A stretch of DNA of 64,000 nt from Tyto alba (Eukaryota > Chordata > Aves > Strigiformes > Tytonidae). Below the pieces are notes generated by a model. That model did not search any database. It was given only the letters and a program-made list of their open reading frames with translations, and was not told the origin of the DNA. Below, one piece after another: positions 37,522-52,304 of this stretch (the first letter of the stretch is position 1; the number at the start of each line of letters is the position of its first letter). Both the position numbers and the translations under genes were made by a program. The DNA lies in the NCBI RefSeq assembly GCF_018691265.1, contig NW_024881303.1, positions 13,385,777 to 13,449,776 on the forward strand, in the 5' to 3' direction.

Positions 37522-40479
37522 CAGGTTGGAAGCCAGGGCTGACTTCTGGATGCCAAGTTAGGAGTAATTGCTAGAGTAAAAACTCAGGGAGAAGTCTGTT
37601 CATGCAGCTGCCATAAAGGATCCAGTCAGAGGATCTACAGTCAGTAGACTTCATCTTGCTTTTCATATTCTCTGGTCTTACCAGGTCCCAGTGTCCACAC
37701 AGGCATGCATTTATTTACAGATGTAGAAAATATCCTCATCAAACAATCCTTGGGCACATGTTCAAAAAGGGGTAAAAATACACTGACTGGCCACTACAGC
37801 TGCTAATACTTAGCAGCTTTTATCTGAGCCTGTAAAAGTGTTTTGACATGACAAACTGCTACAGTGTTCACAGACGCAGAAAGGCAGTTTCAAAAGAGTT
37901 AAGTGAGGGGCTCTGGCTTATAGACTTTACCATAACAGTCTTCTCCAAATCTCAGGACAAGTCAGTAGTGTGGAGAAGGTTAAAAAGAGCAGCTGATCCT
38001 AATGCTTTGCCCTAACCACTGTCCCAGCTGCTTTTCGCATGACCTGCCACTCTACTTATTCCTAACACAAAGCTCCCAACATGTTTTCTCTATTTAATGC
38101 ATCAAAACATCCTTTTTAAATGACGGAAAATGTAGCCATTACTCAAGGTTGCCCTTGAGTGATAGCTTTATCTATTTTGTCTATTGCCAGAGGGACACAG
38201 TGTGGTCCTGGAGAGTCTCTGGGCAAGGTAATAACAGAGAGTTGCTTCATCAAAGCTCTTCCCATGAGGGACGAGATCTATAATCTTTGTTTTTAGTGGA
38301 ACAGGCTAATATCTCCAAAGGCATAGTAGGTGTCAAAAAACAGTGCTTCTGAGATCTGTACAAAAAAGGTCAGGCAGTGTTTAATTCTGGGGGTGACCTC
38401 ATGGACCTTGAGGGAATTTCACAAAGGATGTAGTTAGTCTGTATTTTGCAATAATCTGTAGGAAGTAAGCTTGGCATTTCAGAGATAAAATTCACAAGAG
38501 GTGCCATTCCAGTCACCCAACATGCTTTGTAGATGGGATTTCTGTGACTGTTTATTTCTAAAAAAGTCTCATATCCAAAACTGAAACTTTCAGCCCTTAC
38601 TCGGGCAAAAATTGCACAGAAACCAGTAGGAATACTGCCTAGAGCAGAGTGAAATAAAAGCTGGAGGATCTGGTGCTGTGTTATTTGGCTTGGGCTGCAA
38701 AACTTCAGCAAATTTGTCTTTAGCAAGCAAAGTGAGCAGTTTTACAGCTTTTATTATATTGAATTACAATGACAAATAGGGGCATTGTTTTGTAGGACGT
38801 TTGAAAGTGTGATAAACACAGTCCTAATGAGAAAATTGTTTCTTCTTATTTGACAGAACACCACTGTTTTTTCTAGGTGCATCAACAAAAATGAAAGACC
38901 TGGTTATTTGAGGCAAAATTCCTGAAATATTATTCTCTAAATCTCTAAGCTTTCACTTATTACTTTTGATTCTCAGAAGGATTTGATGATTTTATTGTCC
39001 ACAAAAAAATGTAACAGCAATAAAAGAAAATAAAATAGTGCAAACATAGAGTACCTCAGTGTTTTCTTATGAATTCAAGTACGAATTTAAAGACAAACAT
39101 GCTTTTCAACATTAACAATCTTATCATGCAGAGGATAAATGGTGCTCACAGTAAGGGGACTGCTCTTGTGTCCCTTTTGCAGTTATAGTCCTTGGGTTGT
39201 TTAACTCCAGTTTCTCTCACTAGGCTCTTTTTAAACTTTAAAGCCTACAGTGAGTAACTTGTACTATAGAAAAAAGTAATTTTACATCTACATTCACATA
39301 ACAGTTGTAGCAGGCTCTTTGGCGAATGATCTGTTTGGAAAGCAGCTAGTATGTTGTGGGTGCTGCCATAAATAGCAACAATAGCAAGATAATTTTGCTT
39401 ATCCACCAGTAACACTTGCAAGTGAAAGCATTTTGCCACAGCTGTTAGAGATTCAATCACTGGTAACAAGGTGTTTAGTCCAGGACGGTGGCATTTTGCA
39501 TAAATGTTGATTTTGCTGAAAACTGTTTAGTGCTTCTGTTTGTTGTATTTCTAAACTTGCATCTAGGTCTATCTAATCTAATACCTTCTTTAAATGTGAA
39601 GAATTGCACTGAGCCTGTGCAGATTCATTCTGTTATGCCAGTTCCCACACACAGACTCATATATTTCATCAACTGCTTTACTTTTGATATGGCATTTAAA
39701 TGGAGCCAGGAGGTTATTGCTATTCACGCAGGTGTACTCGTGTCCAAGCCCTCCCCACAGGTACACGTGCATGCCCTTCACATACACAAGTGTTTCCCTG
39801 TGAACACATGGCCTCCTTCAGCATTGTGAATCTTGGCTTTTTTTCTAATTTTCTGAGGAATTTTCAGGAGACACAGCTCAGCTGTGTCTCTGCTGGCTGA
39901 GCCTTTCCACTTACTTCTTACTTACTTTTCACTTGCCCATTTCTCTGTCCTCCTTGCATGCCTGCCTCAAACACTGTTGCAGCCTGCTGAGATCAAGCCC
40001 ATTAGCTGCCTGGGGCAGGCATGCTTCTCCTAGTGCATCCTGACAGCGCTGCCTGTTCTCTGCAAGTTCATCAGTCCGGGAACTGGCTCTGTGTGCACGG
40101 ATGCACTGGGGTGCAGGACCAGATGAGAAAGAGCTGCTCAGAAAGCCACAGGAGCAGGATGCATGTGGAAAGGAATCAAGATATGACAAATATATATTCC
40201 TGGTTTAGGTGGGTACACAAGAAACAGCTGCCGCTGGGGCAGCGTCAGCTCATCCAAACCGTGCTGAGAAGAGGCACAGCTAAAGGAATTTTTCATGTGT
40301 TGTCACATCCTCACGGCTTGTTTTTCAGAGCACAGAAATGCTTTTTATTGTCTTGGAAGCCATTGCCTGCACATTTACAACTTTTAAATCAGCCTTATTT
40401 GGATTCAGTGGAATTAGGGATAGGGAAATACTATTAGGTCCCATTATCATTTGAGCTACCAGAGCAGTATTGTTCTATA

Positions 40480-40700
40480 TGTTAATTTGCCAAGCACTTT
40501 GTTCATGTTTAAATAACTCAGTGTAATAACCATATAATTATTGTCTATGCCTCTTAATACATATTCATAAGTTTCAAAAAAGATTTTAAATATTTCTCTT
40601 GGATTTCAGATACCTTCCTGCCTCTTTTTAACCCTTCCAGACACTCCTTCAAGAAGGTCATGTTAATTTTGTAGATGAGGCAGTAGATGAAGGGTCAATC
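40480..40700 (-). repeat. Possible MIR/L2-type relic
   Basis: AAGCACTTTGTTCATG and TTAAATAACTCAGTGTAATA resemble the reverse-complement MIR/L2 end. A later TTTTGTAGATGAGGCAG segment resembles the CATTTTACAGATGAGG core. The order is right, but the intervening sequence is longer than expected and only partly alike. Confidence 0.3.
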
Positions 40701-43700
40701 TATACTGCCTGCTTACACCCTATTTAATTTTACCAGATTGTTTTTAGACTCCCTTTTGAATCAACTGATTCTCTTAAAAACAAAATCCAAGAGGAGGGCT
40801 TGCTCCTGGAGCCTCTCCAGCAGCAGAAAGAGGAAGGAAATGCCAAGTTTGACTCCTTGCATCCAACACAGAGTATCCTCAGTGGCCAACTCAAAGTGAT
40901 GTTTGAGAGAGTACATGTCCTTGCATGAGCTCCAACCCTTGGAGCAGCAGGAGGGGTTGGAATCAGCTAGCACGACAGGCAGAGGTGGAATATTTTTGGC
41001 TGAGATGATGCTATCCCAACGTGTCTACTCATAAGCCCTCTCCCTGTCCAGCAGCCTGGTCTCTCGGCTCGCACCCTCACAGCCCCAGTTCACTGGGGGA
41101 TGCCTTGCCCTCCCTCCTCCTCACAGCTGTCCCCATCAAGGCACACCCTGGCAGACTCCTCACTCCATGGCCAGGGCTTCTGCAGAGCCGAGTTTGCATT
41201 TGCACGGGGCAGATCTGGGATGTTGGGGCTGCAGGCAGCACTGCTGAGTTCCCACAGCAGGAAGGTTTCTGCCTTGGCCATGCTCAGGCCCCATGACAGA
41301 CCTGAAATACAGAGGTGTATACCGAAAAGCAGGAAACCTTCTCACCAGGGTGTTTGCCTGTTGTAGGAAAGACACCTGAGGCCAGTGAAGATGCTGGTCT
41401 GATGGCATGAAGAGGATGCCTGAGGAGGCAACTGAGACCTTTTACTCCCAGGTGAGAAAGAAGATGTTGCTCTGAAAGCAGAAAGCAAGTGCCTAGGAGA
41501 AGGACTGACAGCTCTCATTGACATCACAGTGACACCTTGCCCCCTGGCCATGTTGTCACCTGTGCCCCGGGTGCTCCAGGCAGTGACGCCCTTCCCCAGC
41601 TCTTGCCTTGGCTGGGAGTGGTAGTCGAGGGACCAGCTGTGCAGACCTCATCAGGACACAGCTGTGGAGGAGCTGGGGATCAAGTCTGCTTTTATTTTTC
41701 TTCATGCTTACTGTTGCATAGGCTTTTGTATGTCAAATACTGTATTTTGATAGTACAGGTCCTTTAGCAACAGCACTGTGCTCTTGGGACATCCAGAGCC
41801 TGTTTTATGTGAGTCAGACCTCTCTGAAGACTGGTGGGTGGGCAGGTCTCTTTATAGTGATGGTTAAAAAAAGAAGAGGAAGATGTGGGGACACACTTCA
41901 AAGAAGCAGATAAGTAGGTAGGAAAGAAGAAAGTGGGTGAGCAATAACTATGGTGTTGACGTGGAGATCTGGGGACATATGAGTATACTTGGTAGCCCTG
42001 GGGATACCTCCCTGGTCTGGAGAGGGGCAGAAGCTCCTGATGGCTGGAAAAAAAAGTGGAAAGAATCCTCTGTACATCCTGTGTGACTGGCAGTGGTGCT
42101 GTAAAGGGACATTGCCTGAGAGGGCTATGTGGGAAGAGGTAGGGAAGACAGGCACAGCCAGCATGGGTTTATTGGTGACCTGGCTTAAGGGTGGTTTATT
42201 GGTGACTTGCTGAAGGTTATGTAAAAGGCAGCAATGACCCGTCCAGCCTGTCTCCCCGGGTTTGTCATTCTGAGGTCAACTAACTGAACATATGCTCTGC
42301 CAAGAGCATGTGGGCAGTCAGACCCATGCTTGTCCTGACATGGTGCCTGGATTGCTGTAGGAAGTGGTAAGCAGAGTTTGCCCAGGTGCTGAAAAGTGTT
42401 TGGTTGCCAATATCTGAGGTAGGAAGAGAACTCTAGCTCTCATGGCACAAAGCAGAGTTTCACATAGCTGTTCTTTTGCGAGTGTCTGGTAGAGCTGATG
42501 GTTCTCTCTGAGCCTTCTGCTCAGAGTGGAAGGGAATAGTGGCAGTCTCTTTGATTGAAATATTTGTGGATGATATTAAGGAGTTTCATTAATTTGCCTG
42601 GATATCTGGAGAATGCACATTGGGCAAGCACCTGTACTAGCCTCTTGGTATCTTCAGTGCAGATCTTTCATGAGCAGACAAGCTGGCTAACTTCACAAAC
42701 CTCTATTGCAATCATGCCCATGGGGGTAATATCCAGCCTTGAACTTGTTGCCAGAAACTGGTGAGAGGTGTGAGTAGTAGGACTCCTTGAGGTGATGGCA
42801 AAAGACTTCTCACTATGGGTTTCTGGAAAAAGAGCTGCTGATGCAGCAAGACTTGAAGCTAGTTTGACGTATCTGGAAGTGTTGTCCCCATTAAGGGTAA
42901 TTCTAGGTGCACAGAACAAGCTAGTCTTCCAGAGAGAAATGGTTTCTAGAACCAACTCTGAACATGAAAAGACTGACACGAGAGCAGATGCTGTTGTATC
43001 CCATGTCAGTGACATCAACCTAGGATAGCTGCCCTTATTTTGGCATCAGTCTTGTCCTTGAGGAACAAGTCTGACTATCTGACACAATGCCTCAAGGAAA
43101 TGCACTTTTTTTTTTTTAAGAAGGTGGCAGATTTATTGATAGGTATGAAATAGCAGCAAAGTCTGTAGGGATGAGCACAAGGGACTTGTTCAGTAGTGCT
43201 GAAACAAGTGGGAATGGTGGTGATCATGCTTCTGCCTGCATGTTGGACAATGGTTACCAGAAAGCTTAGAGCATGGCCCACTTCTAATGTGTTTGCTAGT
43301 GCTGTGGGGCAAACAAAGTTTGAACATGATGTGTGGATCAAACTGGAGATGTGTATGGATAGGTATGGGGCTGTTTGGTGCAAGTAACCTTGGCCAGTGA
43401 GGTGTGGAATCTCTGCATTACTTGTCCTGGATAATTATGGCAATGCAGAGGGAGATACTGAGAAAAGAATAATTCTTCTGCTGTGTTAACAGGGAATGGT
43501 TTTGGACTTCACAATTCCCGGTGTGTCTGTTAGACCCTACTGCAACTCCAGCACTTGGATCTATTTCTCATATTATCCATTACTTTCCTTTGGGGAATCC
43601 TTATTTCTCTGTATAAGAAACATGAAGCACAAACTGAAACAAGCTCTATTAAATTATCCAAGAGATGTGCTGGAGAGCATCCCTGGAAGTCATCCCTTCA

Positions 43701-46700
43701 CTCTGAGGCAAGATCAGACTTAGCTAGATGGTCCCTGTGAGAAATTCCTGTAACTCTTCCTCGACACCTCCAGTGATGTGGCATCAGCTACAAACAGAGG
43801 CTGCAATGCTTTACTCCCCTTGCACTTAATATTTTTTTTTCCTCTCGACCTTAACGTATCTTTGCTGCAATTCAAACTTGCACTTTCTTGTCCAACTCTT
43901 GCTGCATATGGCAAATCTTTCTTTTGGTAACAGCCTTTCCTTCATGTTGGACAATTCTTTGGAGGCCTCTTTCTTTATCAAGCCTTCTCTTTCCCAAAGC
44001 ACTTAATCTTCCTGATGTGTTCCAGTGGCCTCTCTCTGGCTTCCCTGCACTGCTCTTCTGGTGTGAGCTTTGCGTCCCTGTTGACCTTGTTGGCAATTCA
44101 GGTCTAACATTCAATGTGTAAAACAAACCTAGGAGTGAGGTGACTTGCTCCAAAGACCAGGACCCTGGCTGAATTCTAGCATGTGGTTCTGCTAAAGGAT
44201 AATAACTCTATGAGGATTTGGTGACCCCTCTGTAAGTCTTGGGGAGGAGAGTACTGGCCAAGGCCTGGGGAGTTCTTCTGTGGCATGTTGGCCCTCCCTG
44301 CTCCATCTGCTTTCTATTGCGCTTGAAAAGGAAATGAACTGAGCTAAATGATTTCAAAGGGACATTCCTCACACTGCACTCTAATTCTGTAATTGCCAGC
44401 TCCATGCAGTTCCCAGTACTAAAATGTTTAAAATAATAGCCTTAGAAAAGAGCCAAGGCTTCGAAAGGGCCACGCACCACCTCTGCTGGAGCAGTAAAAT
44501 GGTGGCAGAATAATTTCCACAGGCAGTGGATGAGTGTTTGGTTATTTTGGGGTCAAGAATAGTTTTCCTTTGCCAGGAAGTTCTCTAAGACAGGAGTCAA
44601 AATGACTTCTTTATTTGTGAACTCTTTCTAAATGTCGCATTGACTGATACATCAGCCATGGTTTGGTCTCCAACTGACCCCTCAAGCTTGCTGGTACACA
44701 TTTTTGAACAGACAAAAGAAACTTTCTTCCTTTTTAACATGGACTACTCTGTATCTCCATATAGGTAGAGGGGTAAAATAAATTTTTACTCTCAGCCCTT
44801 TGATCTGAATCATTTCCCATGTGCAGTTCTGTAAATGCATCTGTAGCAATGATAGCAGTGACTTGGTTTAGTCTGACATCCATCAACTACATCTTCAGTG
44901 TGATGTAACATCTGGGACAAGAAAGGCAATGTTCAGCCAGCTGACAGCGGGCAGCCACCAAAGGTTTGCTGGCCAGTGGTGGTTTGTACATCACAGCTCA
45001 GGAAGTGCTGGCTTAGAGACTTCAGAATGCAAACCTGCAAGACTAATTGTGTGTTTTATTAAACCATTAGTTGGTTGGTGTTGCATTCATTCTCTAACAC
45101 TATCTCCATTTGCTCCATGCACACCTCATATTTTCTCTCCCCTTATATATTTGGTCAGATGTTTTTATTTCTTGAAATCTACCTCTGAAATAGTTATTCA
45201 CTTTTGGCATAACATATCTGCCAGCGTGATTGACTTTGCTGTATAGTATCAAGTCCACTTCTGGAACTCATCAGGTTATTGTAAAGACTATTGTATATGT
45301 TCCATTAAATGAATATTTTATATGTGTATCTTGCCATGCCTTTAAACAACACTTCTGTTGGTTCTGACAGAGAGAATTCACCTTTTTACTTAAAGTAGAA
45401 AATAACCGGAATAAAAATAACAAGCGATCTCTCCAGCAATGAGCAGTCAGAATTTATGTTCTCAGTGTGCACGGCTCTGAAGATGTGATGATTCCATTCA
45501 GCTGAGCATCAACAAGATCAGAAGACTTCACTGAAGTTTAACTGTCACTTTGATCAGAAAGCTGTATTGGAAACTTAATGACAATTAGTGGCTATTTTTG
45601 ACAGTAGTAGCTCTTCCCATTTCTAGTTGTAGTGCTGATATTAAGGGAAAATGACCTGACCCTGTTGAGTCCAGACACTGTGGTTGGGTTTTGGGTGAGA
45701 GAATAGGTCAGGCTTTCCCTTTTTTCAGTAAATATTATTGCCTTGAATTTTGGCTCCATACAGTTGATTTCTGAAGTTGGACTTTTTTTTTTTTTTCTTA
45801 TTGTCCTGATTGCAGGTTATTTCATTCATTCTAGGTTTTCCAGTTTTCTCACTAATTTCTTAAATGGATGCTATTTCCTACTCTGGGCAGGAAAAATGAC
45901 CTGATAGCTGAGGCTTTAGTCTGAGACTTGGGTAAAATTTTGGTAGAATTGTGTGGAAAAAGCTGGCCATATTTTGTGGGAGAGTTCAATGACTTGAAGT
46001 TTGGTTTTATTGCAACTCCATTGTGCTTGGCTTTACAGAAATAACTGTGGAGGCTAGAGAAGACTGTAGGATGGAGGTAGTTCGGGAGATTGACTGCTGA
46101 GGTGGTGTCAGGGAATGAGTCAGGAATGAAGAATGCAGGTCACTCCATGGGAAACTTTTTGACTGACCCTTCCTTTGCATTCTCTCACCCAGATGGTAAC
46201 TGAATATGGCTTTGAAGTGATTTGCCTCCATCTACAGCTGGAGGCAAATCAACCTGCTTTTCTCATCTTGGTTCTGAAGTAATCTAGAAAACTCTTGGTT
46301 CAGTGTATTCTGCATTCTTTTTTGGACCAGAATCTTAGTTTTTCTGGAAAAAAACCTATTTTTGTTCTTTTGCTATTGAGTTTTTATTTTTTAAATCCCT
46401 CTAAAAAAAAAATCTTAAATTTAAAGTTGGGGCACTAATTTCCTTAAGTCTTTTCTCTTACTTTGTGGTCTAATCCTTAAAGCATTAGCATATTATACAC
46501 AGTCAGATGGTGATCTCAGCTTTTTAAAAAATAAGATCTATGAGTTAGTTCCAGTGCAGGACCTTAAATAAGTGCCTGCAGATGAGGCACTCCAAAGGCT
46601 CTTGTCTCTCTGCAGCTTCTACAAACACCAGCTGTAGTCATGTTCAGAAGTTAAGCTGACTAGATTTAGGACAAATTAACATATTGAATTGGGAAGCCCA

Positions 46701-48206
46701 GCTCTGAACTTTATACGGTTCAAAGTGATTGTTGCACGCTAGATTTGAAGCCCGATGGTGACCAGACCACAGCTTCCCATCGTTGTAATTCTGCTGCTCC
46801 AGACACGGGGATTGTCTTGAGAGCAGATGGTGGAAACCAGGCAGAAATGTCCTTACACACCTGCCCCCACCCTTGGAAGTGATGGCAGCAGCACTCATCC
46901 TCGATTTCTGTTCATTTTTTTTTTTTTTTTTTTTTTACCAGCAGAAGTCAGATGGCAGTTTTGCTGGCATTGGTTCACTTGTGATGCACAGAGCCATCTG
47001 TCTTGCCCAGAGCTCCAGCCATCCCTGTCTCCTCTGCAGAACCAGCTTTGCAGGGGAATGTCCATGTTTTTTTTTTTTTTTTTCCAGAAAGTGACCACTT
47101 CCAACAATGCCCAGTGCCAGCTTGCTCAGAAAAATTAAGCAGGTGGTTAAAGATTAGCTTGTGGCCTGAAGGCTATGGCCTTCTGAAAGAATCTTCTCTA
47201 AAAAAAACAAACAGTAAAAAAAAACCAAAACAAAACAAACCAGAGGAGTTGTTTTGAGTTCTCTTCAGTAAAAGAAACAGTTGATAGCAGAATGGCATGT
47301 TTCTTCGGTGACACCTCGTGTCCCTTGCAATGAATATATCTAAATTCTTGTTTCTTGAACCCTGGAGAGGAGTCAAGTGTCCGAAGAGAGTTTCTTTGCT
47401 CATGGGTCCAAGACTCCTGTGTTCAGCATGCTGGGCAGACAGTTTGTCTCCGCTTTCCTCGGGAGTGCACTGCCAGAGCTTGCCTGGCTGCTTCTGACAG
47501 CCAGCATTTCCCACTGCAGAGCAGGCTGCTGCCTCCTCCCTGGGTCTATCAGCCACCTGGAAAGCCCAGCAGACAGCTTGGACCCTGCCATTCCCAAGAC
47601 ATGTGCAATGTGAGCCATTATCCCAGGTTTTGCTAAACAGAAGAGAGTATAGGTGCTCCTGCATTTAGCTTGAGCAGCCAACAGCCACGCTCCCCACAGC
47701 CTCGGTGAGGCTGCGTGACTGCCTGGCCTCCACCATCCCAGCACTGGGGACAAGCCGTGAAGTTTTCCTCCTAATTCCTACATTGCTTTATGCCCTGAAG
47801 CTTGAAAGCGTAAAGCTTTCCAAAGCACTTGGCTTTATAAAATGCTTGTAATTCTGGGTATTTTTATTACCCGTGTGAAGGCTTCTACCAGTGTAACTTC
47901 ATGGACTTCTAGCAGAATTATTCTTGATTTCTATCCATGTGAGAATACGATCATATTCCAGGACTTTTCAGCCTGGGACCATTATATTTTCAACTGGAAG
48001 CATCAGCATTTTGTCTATAGGCATTTTCAAACCTAATTTATTCTGATCTTTGAGTTCCACCAATTTATTTCATTGATATTTTGATTTCTTGGCCTGTTTT
48101 AGGACGGAAATGAAAGTTTAAAAACCAGAATTCCCTCCAGATTGGAAATTCTGCTTTTTGAGCAGGTCTTATGCAGCATGGGATTCTTTCATTGTCTAAT
48201 TGAACG

Positions 48207-48232
48207 TGTATATATATATGTATGTATATATA
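48207..48232 (+). repeat. TA/TATG microsatellite
   Basis: Alternating purine-pyrimidine TA repeat with TATG interruptions. It may be variable in length. Confidence 0.85.
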
Positions 48233-49354
48233 CATCTCTCTGTAACGAGCACCTTGGGATCCTGAATACAAGTTCATTACAGTTGAGTGTTCCTTGTAAC
48301 AGCACTTGGCAATTTACCAATAAACAGAGAAATGTCCAATTTTAATCCATCAGGAATTGTATAGAAACTTTATGGATAAACTTCATATTGATCAACTTTT
48401 TAAAGTATCTTGTAAGGAATACAATAAATATTTGAGAATAGAAAACTTGTGCATTTACAAGATAAATACAGCTTGCAGTGAAGAAAGCAAGAGAAATAAA
48501 ACCGGAATACCCAGGTCAGTCTCATGTCCTTGAGATTTTTCTGTGTGGGAATTTGGCACAAGCAGATCTACTATGGCAAAATTAGAGTGTTTTGAGCATG
48601 CTGAGCATCCCTTTTAAGCTCCCCCAGGCAGCTGTTTCACACTCCCTTCTTCTCCCTGCATGCCTCCTCTTCATCTCTGATGTTTGGAGCTGTTGCTCTG
48701 CTGACCTTTGTCTTTCCCAAACCAACTTCTCTGCCTTGCAGACCTTTCTTTAAACAAAGACCTACCTATCTGTCTCTAAACATTTAGTTCAAAACCTTTG
48801 TTTCTCATTTCAATTTCCCCTCCTCACTCTCTCCCCTCTATCACCAGGCTTTTCAGGACTACGGCACCTGATTTTGGGAGGAGCCTTTGGGGGGACACAG
48901 GGAGGGCAAGAGGTCATCTTCCTGGCTGGGAATACACAGGGGAAAGTAATTTAATTTTGCTTCTCTCCCTCCATGTAATACCAGAATCTTTCTGTTTCTG
49001 GATGGAGACAAAATGAAATTTTCTCTTGTGGTGTGTTTTGGTTGCATGATAGCTTAAATGTTCCTGTTCCCTGCGTGTCAGTGAGGACAAGGGGTGTTGA
49101 GCCCCTCTGAAAATCCTTCTTCTTAGGAAGCCTTGCCTGGAAAGGCTGGGCTAGATCAGGCTTGGCCCTGCATGGCTACAGATCAACCCTGAATTGGGCC
49201 TGGACACACCTGACATATGCTGACCCAATGGCTCAGCTAGTCTTTTGCTATTTTTTTCTTTTCTTTAGAGAGGCAGCTTGTCTGCTTAGCACAGGGCTTA
49301 ATTCTCAGGACATGATCTGCATGTCTTCAGGTCACAGGGGAATTTTGGCTTGCC

Positions 49355-49393
49355 AAGTGTTAAACCTTCTGTGTTCATAAGTGTTAAACCTTA
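49355..49393 (+). repeat. Short direct repeat with spacer
   Basis: AAGTGTTAAACCTT occurs twice, separated by about 10 bases. Probably a small replication-slippage duplication. Confidence 0.85.
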
Positions 49394-50940
49394 ATGTGGT
49401 TACTGCTTGATGCTCTATGTGTTTTGTTTCAGTCTTGTGAAGACTATGACATATAGCTTAAGGGCACTTCAGACAGTAACTCAAGCTTTGTTTAAGTCAT
49501 CGCAGCTAAAAATGTTTCATGCTACTAACACATTATGGTAATGTGGGACACTTTACGCTGTGTAAATATAAAACTTGCATGTTACGAGAATGAGATATTT
49601 TATAGTTTCTTGTCAAGAGAAATGGGAATGTTTACTTTTTTTTTTTTTTATAATATTGATTTGTACATCATTAAAAAAACACCATATTTTGTTAGCTTTT
49701 GTGTAAATTAGGGGATGGAATCTTGAATTTATTTTTAAAATAGAAACCACATCATGCAACCATTTCTACATGATGTGGGAGTGCTGACCTCTTTAGTCAC
49801 TTACAGAGCACAGCATGGCTGAGGAGGGATGTCTGGTTGGCTTTTTCAGTCACTGCAGCACTGACAGCCTGCAGGTGAATGACATGTGGGGATGACATGC
49901 TCTCTTCAGTCTTCCCACCTCCTTACTTACTTCTCTGATAGCTTTGGATCAGCACAAAATTTTTGTCCCACCAAGCATCTGCTGACCTGAGTGATCTGCT
50001 GAAGTCAATCAACCTCTGCTGACCTCAGTGATTTCCCTAAGAACTATCGTGCATATGGAGGCTTTGCTGTCCTTAAGACCTATATTTTAAAGGCCTGTCC
50101 CAAAACTCACTGAGTTGATGGCAAGCCTTTAACTGACCTAAATAGCTTTAAATTGAATCTTATTGCAGAATTTGCTAGTGGAATACAACAGGGATTTTGG
50201 CATGTTTTAAGCAGAAGTGCCTTTCTGCTTCTGGACAAAGAGGGTAAAGATGTATTTATGTGGGACAGGGGATCCGTTCCTGACATGGCTCCAGGGAAGT
50301 ACTCATATGTAAAAGGCCATGAACAACTCTTCTGCAAGCATGGAGAATTGTTTAAAAAGCAACTTGGCAGCTTTTTAATCTAGTTACAAAAAATGTGTGC
50401 AAATTTTATTTCAAGGTAAGTGGAAAAAACCCAAATACTGAGCTATTAAATTCTATCCAGACCATTGTAGTAAATAAAGCAGGAAAAAAGTACCTAGCTA
50501 CCAAAGAATTATGCAAACATACTATATCTTGTAAGTTCGTGTTTGCCTGGACTCTGACCAATGCCTGGTTGCACACTATAAATTTGCAGGTGGTATTTCT
50601 GTTTGATTTCATTTAGTTCCCCAGATCTAACTCTTCTCTAGGTGGAGCATGCGTGGAGGTGTTACTTTACTTAGCTATATGTGAAGGTCTTACACACACA
50701 CTTGGATGAAGTCTCGCTATAAAAAGCAGTGATTATTTTGCCTTGTATGTATTGGTTAAGGGACAAGACCTATATAACAAGGTACTTTGCTATTTCGTTG
50801 TTATGGAGCAGTTGCTGGCATATTTCAAGGTGTTATTATAGAAGCCAAATTCTGATCTCATTTGTAAATATGCAACATTTATAGAATAGAAGAAGCTCGG
50901 ATGAATGTACTTCATTCTTTAGAAATTTAAAGCAAAGTAT

Positions 50941-51290
50941 AATCATAGAAAAACAGGGGTGAAGGAGTCCTCAGCAGATCCTCAATCATCAGTGTGGATC
51001 AAGGTAGGACCAATCACGTCTCTGTCATTCCTGTCAACTATACACTTAAATTGTACTAGAAGATAAGCTAGCATGGAAAACTCCACTCCTTCCCCAGATG
51101 ATATATTTCAATACTTCACAGTTAGGTTTTCCTTATGTCAAACCGAAATCTTCCCTGTTGCAATCTTAATCCAATTCCTTTTTGTCCTATCTACCATGCA
51201 ACATTGCATCACTAATCTGATTTTTATTTTGCTAGGAATATTCTTCTGTGTTTTCTACCTGGAGGTGTTCACAGACATGTTTTCCAACAG
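50941..51290 (-). mobile_element. Old CR1 LINE 3' fragment
   Basis: The fragment starts at the CR1 3' end (AATCATAGAAAAACAGGG on the plus strand). It runs through GGAGTCCTCAGCAGATC and TCAAGGTAGGACCAATC. It then has the block around 51.12-51.20 kb with AGGTTTTCCTTATGTC, TTGCAATCTTAATCCAATTC and TTTTTGTCCTATC. These match the usual CR1 order in antisense. The short open frame across it is not functional. Confidence 0.85.
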
Positions 51291-52304
51291 AACAATTGTG
51301 ATTTAATTAAGGTGTTATGGGACAACAAGAATAGAAGCTATTACATCTATTAACAATAGTCATATCTCTGCTTATCTACATAGTAGAAAACCAATTTAAT
51401 TAAATGCCTCTGCTTAGTCAAGTGGGTTTGCAGTCTGAGTTTGCCATTCCTGTTAATGGAGCCAAATTTGTTTATTTTGGGGGATTACAGAAATTCATGT
51501 AACCATTTTCCAAGAATGGCTGTTGCCAGCGTAATGATAGTAATGTTAAATCATTTGTGTTGGGTTACGACAAGGATTTCCATTCCTGAAGAGATAGCAA
51601 TAGAAAGTCAGGAGTACATGCAGTTACAAACCGTGGTGGTCACGTACAGTGTTGATGAACATGAAGAGGACAGAGGAGCTTTTAAGAGACCAGCCAGCCA
51701 ACAGAGAGAAGGGGATTGTTCAAGGTAGGACATCACAGACTTGGCAAAGGAGATGAAAATTTTGTCCCTGTAAAGGAAACTTTCTAAAAATGCTTTGCCA
51801 TTGGCTCTGCTCCACTGACATTAGTGAGACTGGAAGACATAGAAATAGCCTAAAGGATTAAAAGCATGAGTGGGAGTTCTCTGCTGTGCCATACTGGTGG
51901 AGCTGGAGAAGTGCTCGCAGCAGTGGGAAATCCTTAGTGAAAATCTCTAGTGTAGACAGGGCCCCATGGAGCTGTTAGGAGTTAAATCTGCAGGAAATAA
52001 AAAGAGGGGGAGGGATTGTGAGAGATGCAGTACAGACCGTTCCTAATGGGAGTAAAACTGCACATAGTCCAGAATACAATATACAGAATATAATTGAAAA
52101 ATATGTTTTGAATGAACAATAACCTTTAAATTCTTTAGTGTGTGTTCTCTGAGCTGTAGAATGTTCTGATTGTTAAGGCAATTAGCTTTTAAAAATAGTT
52201 ATTTTTTTAGATTTTAATTACATGCTGCATTTTGCCTTTGTTATTAGATGGGGTCAGTAAGGTTACTGAAGTAATTATTGCGCTCTGCTTGGCACTGGTT
52301 AAAG
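51291..52304. other. Intergenic DNA between two CR1 fragments
   Basis: About 1 kb of AT-rich DNA flanked by CR1 copies in opposite orientation. Nothing else was recognised. Confidence 0.6.

Larger units (their letters stand above)
32961..50940. other. Intergenic DNA, no gene seen
   Basis: About 18 kb with no recognised gene. The part from 39.9 to 43.5 kb is somewhat richer in G and C, with several CAG|GTGAGA-like donors, but no exon can be supported. T-runs occur at 46.91 and 47.07 kb. A SOX-like inverted motif lies at 37337-37354. Confidence 0.6.

Noticed and set aside
40021..40437. 138-codon plus-strand frame
   Set aside because: The translation has no recognisable family features and the region is not otherwise gene-like.
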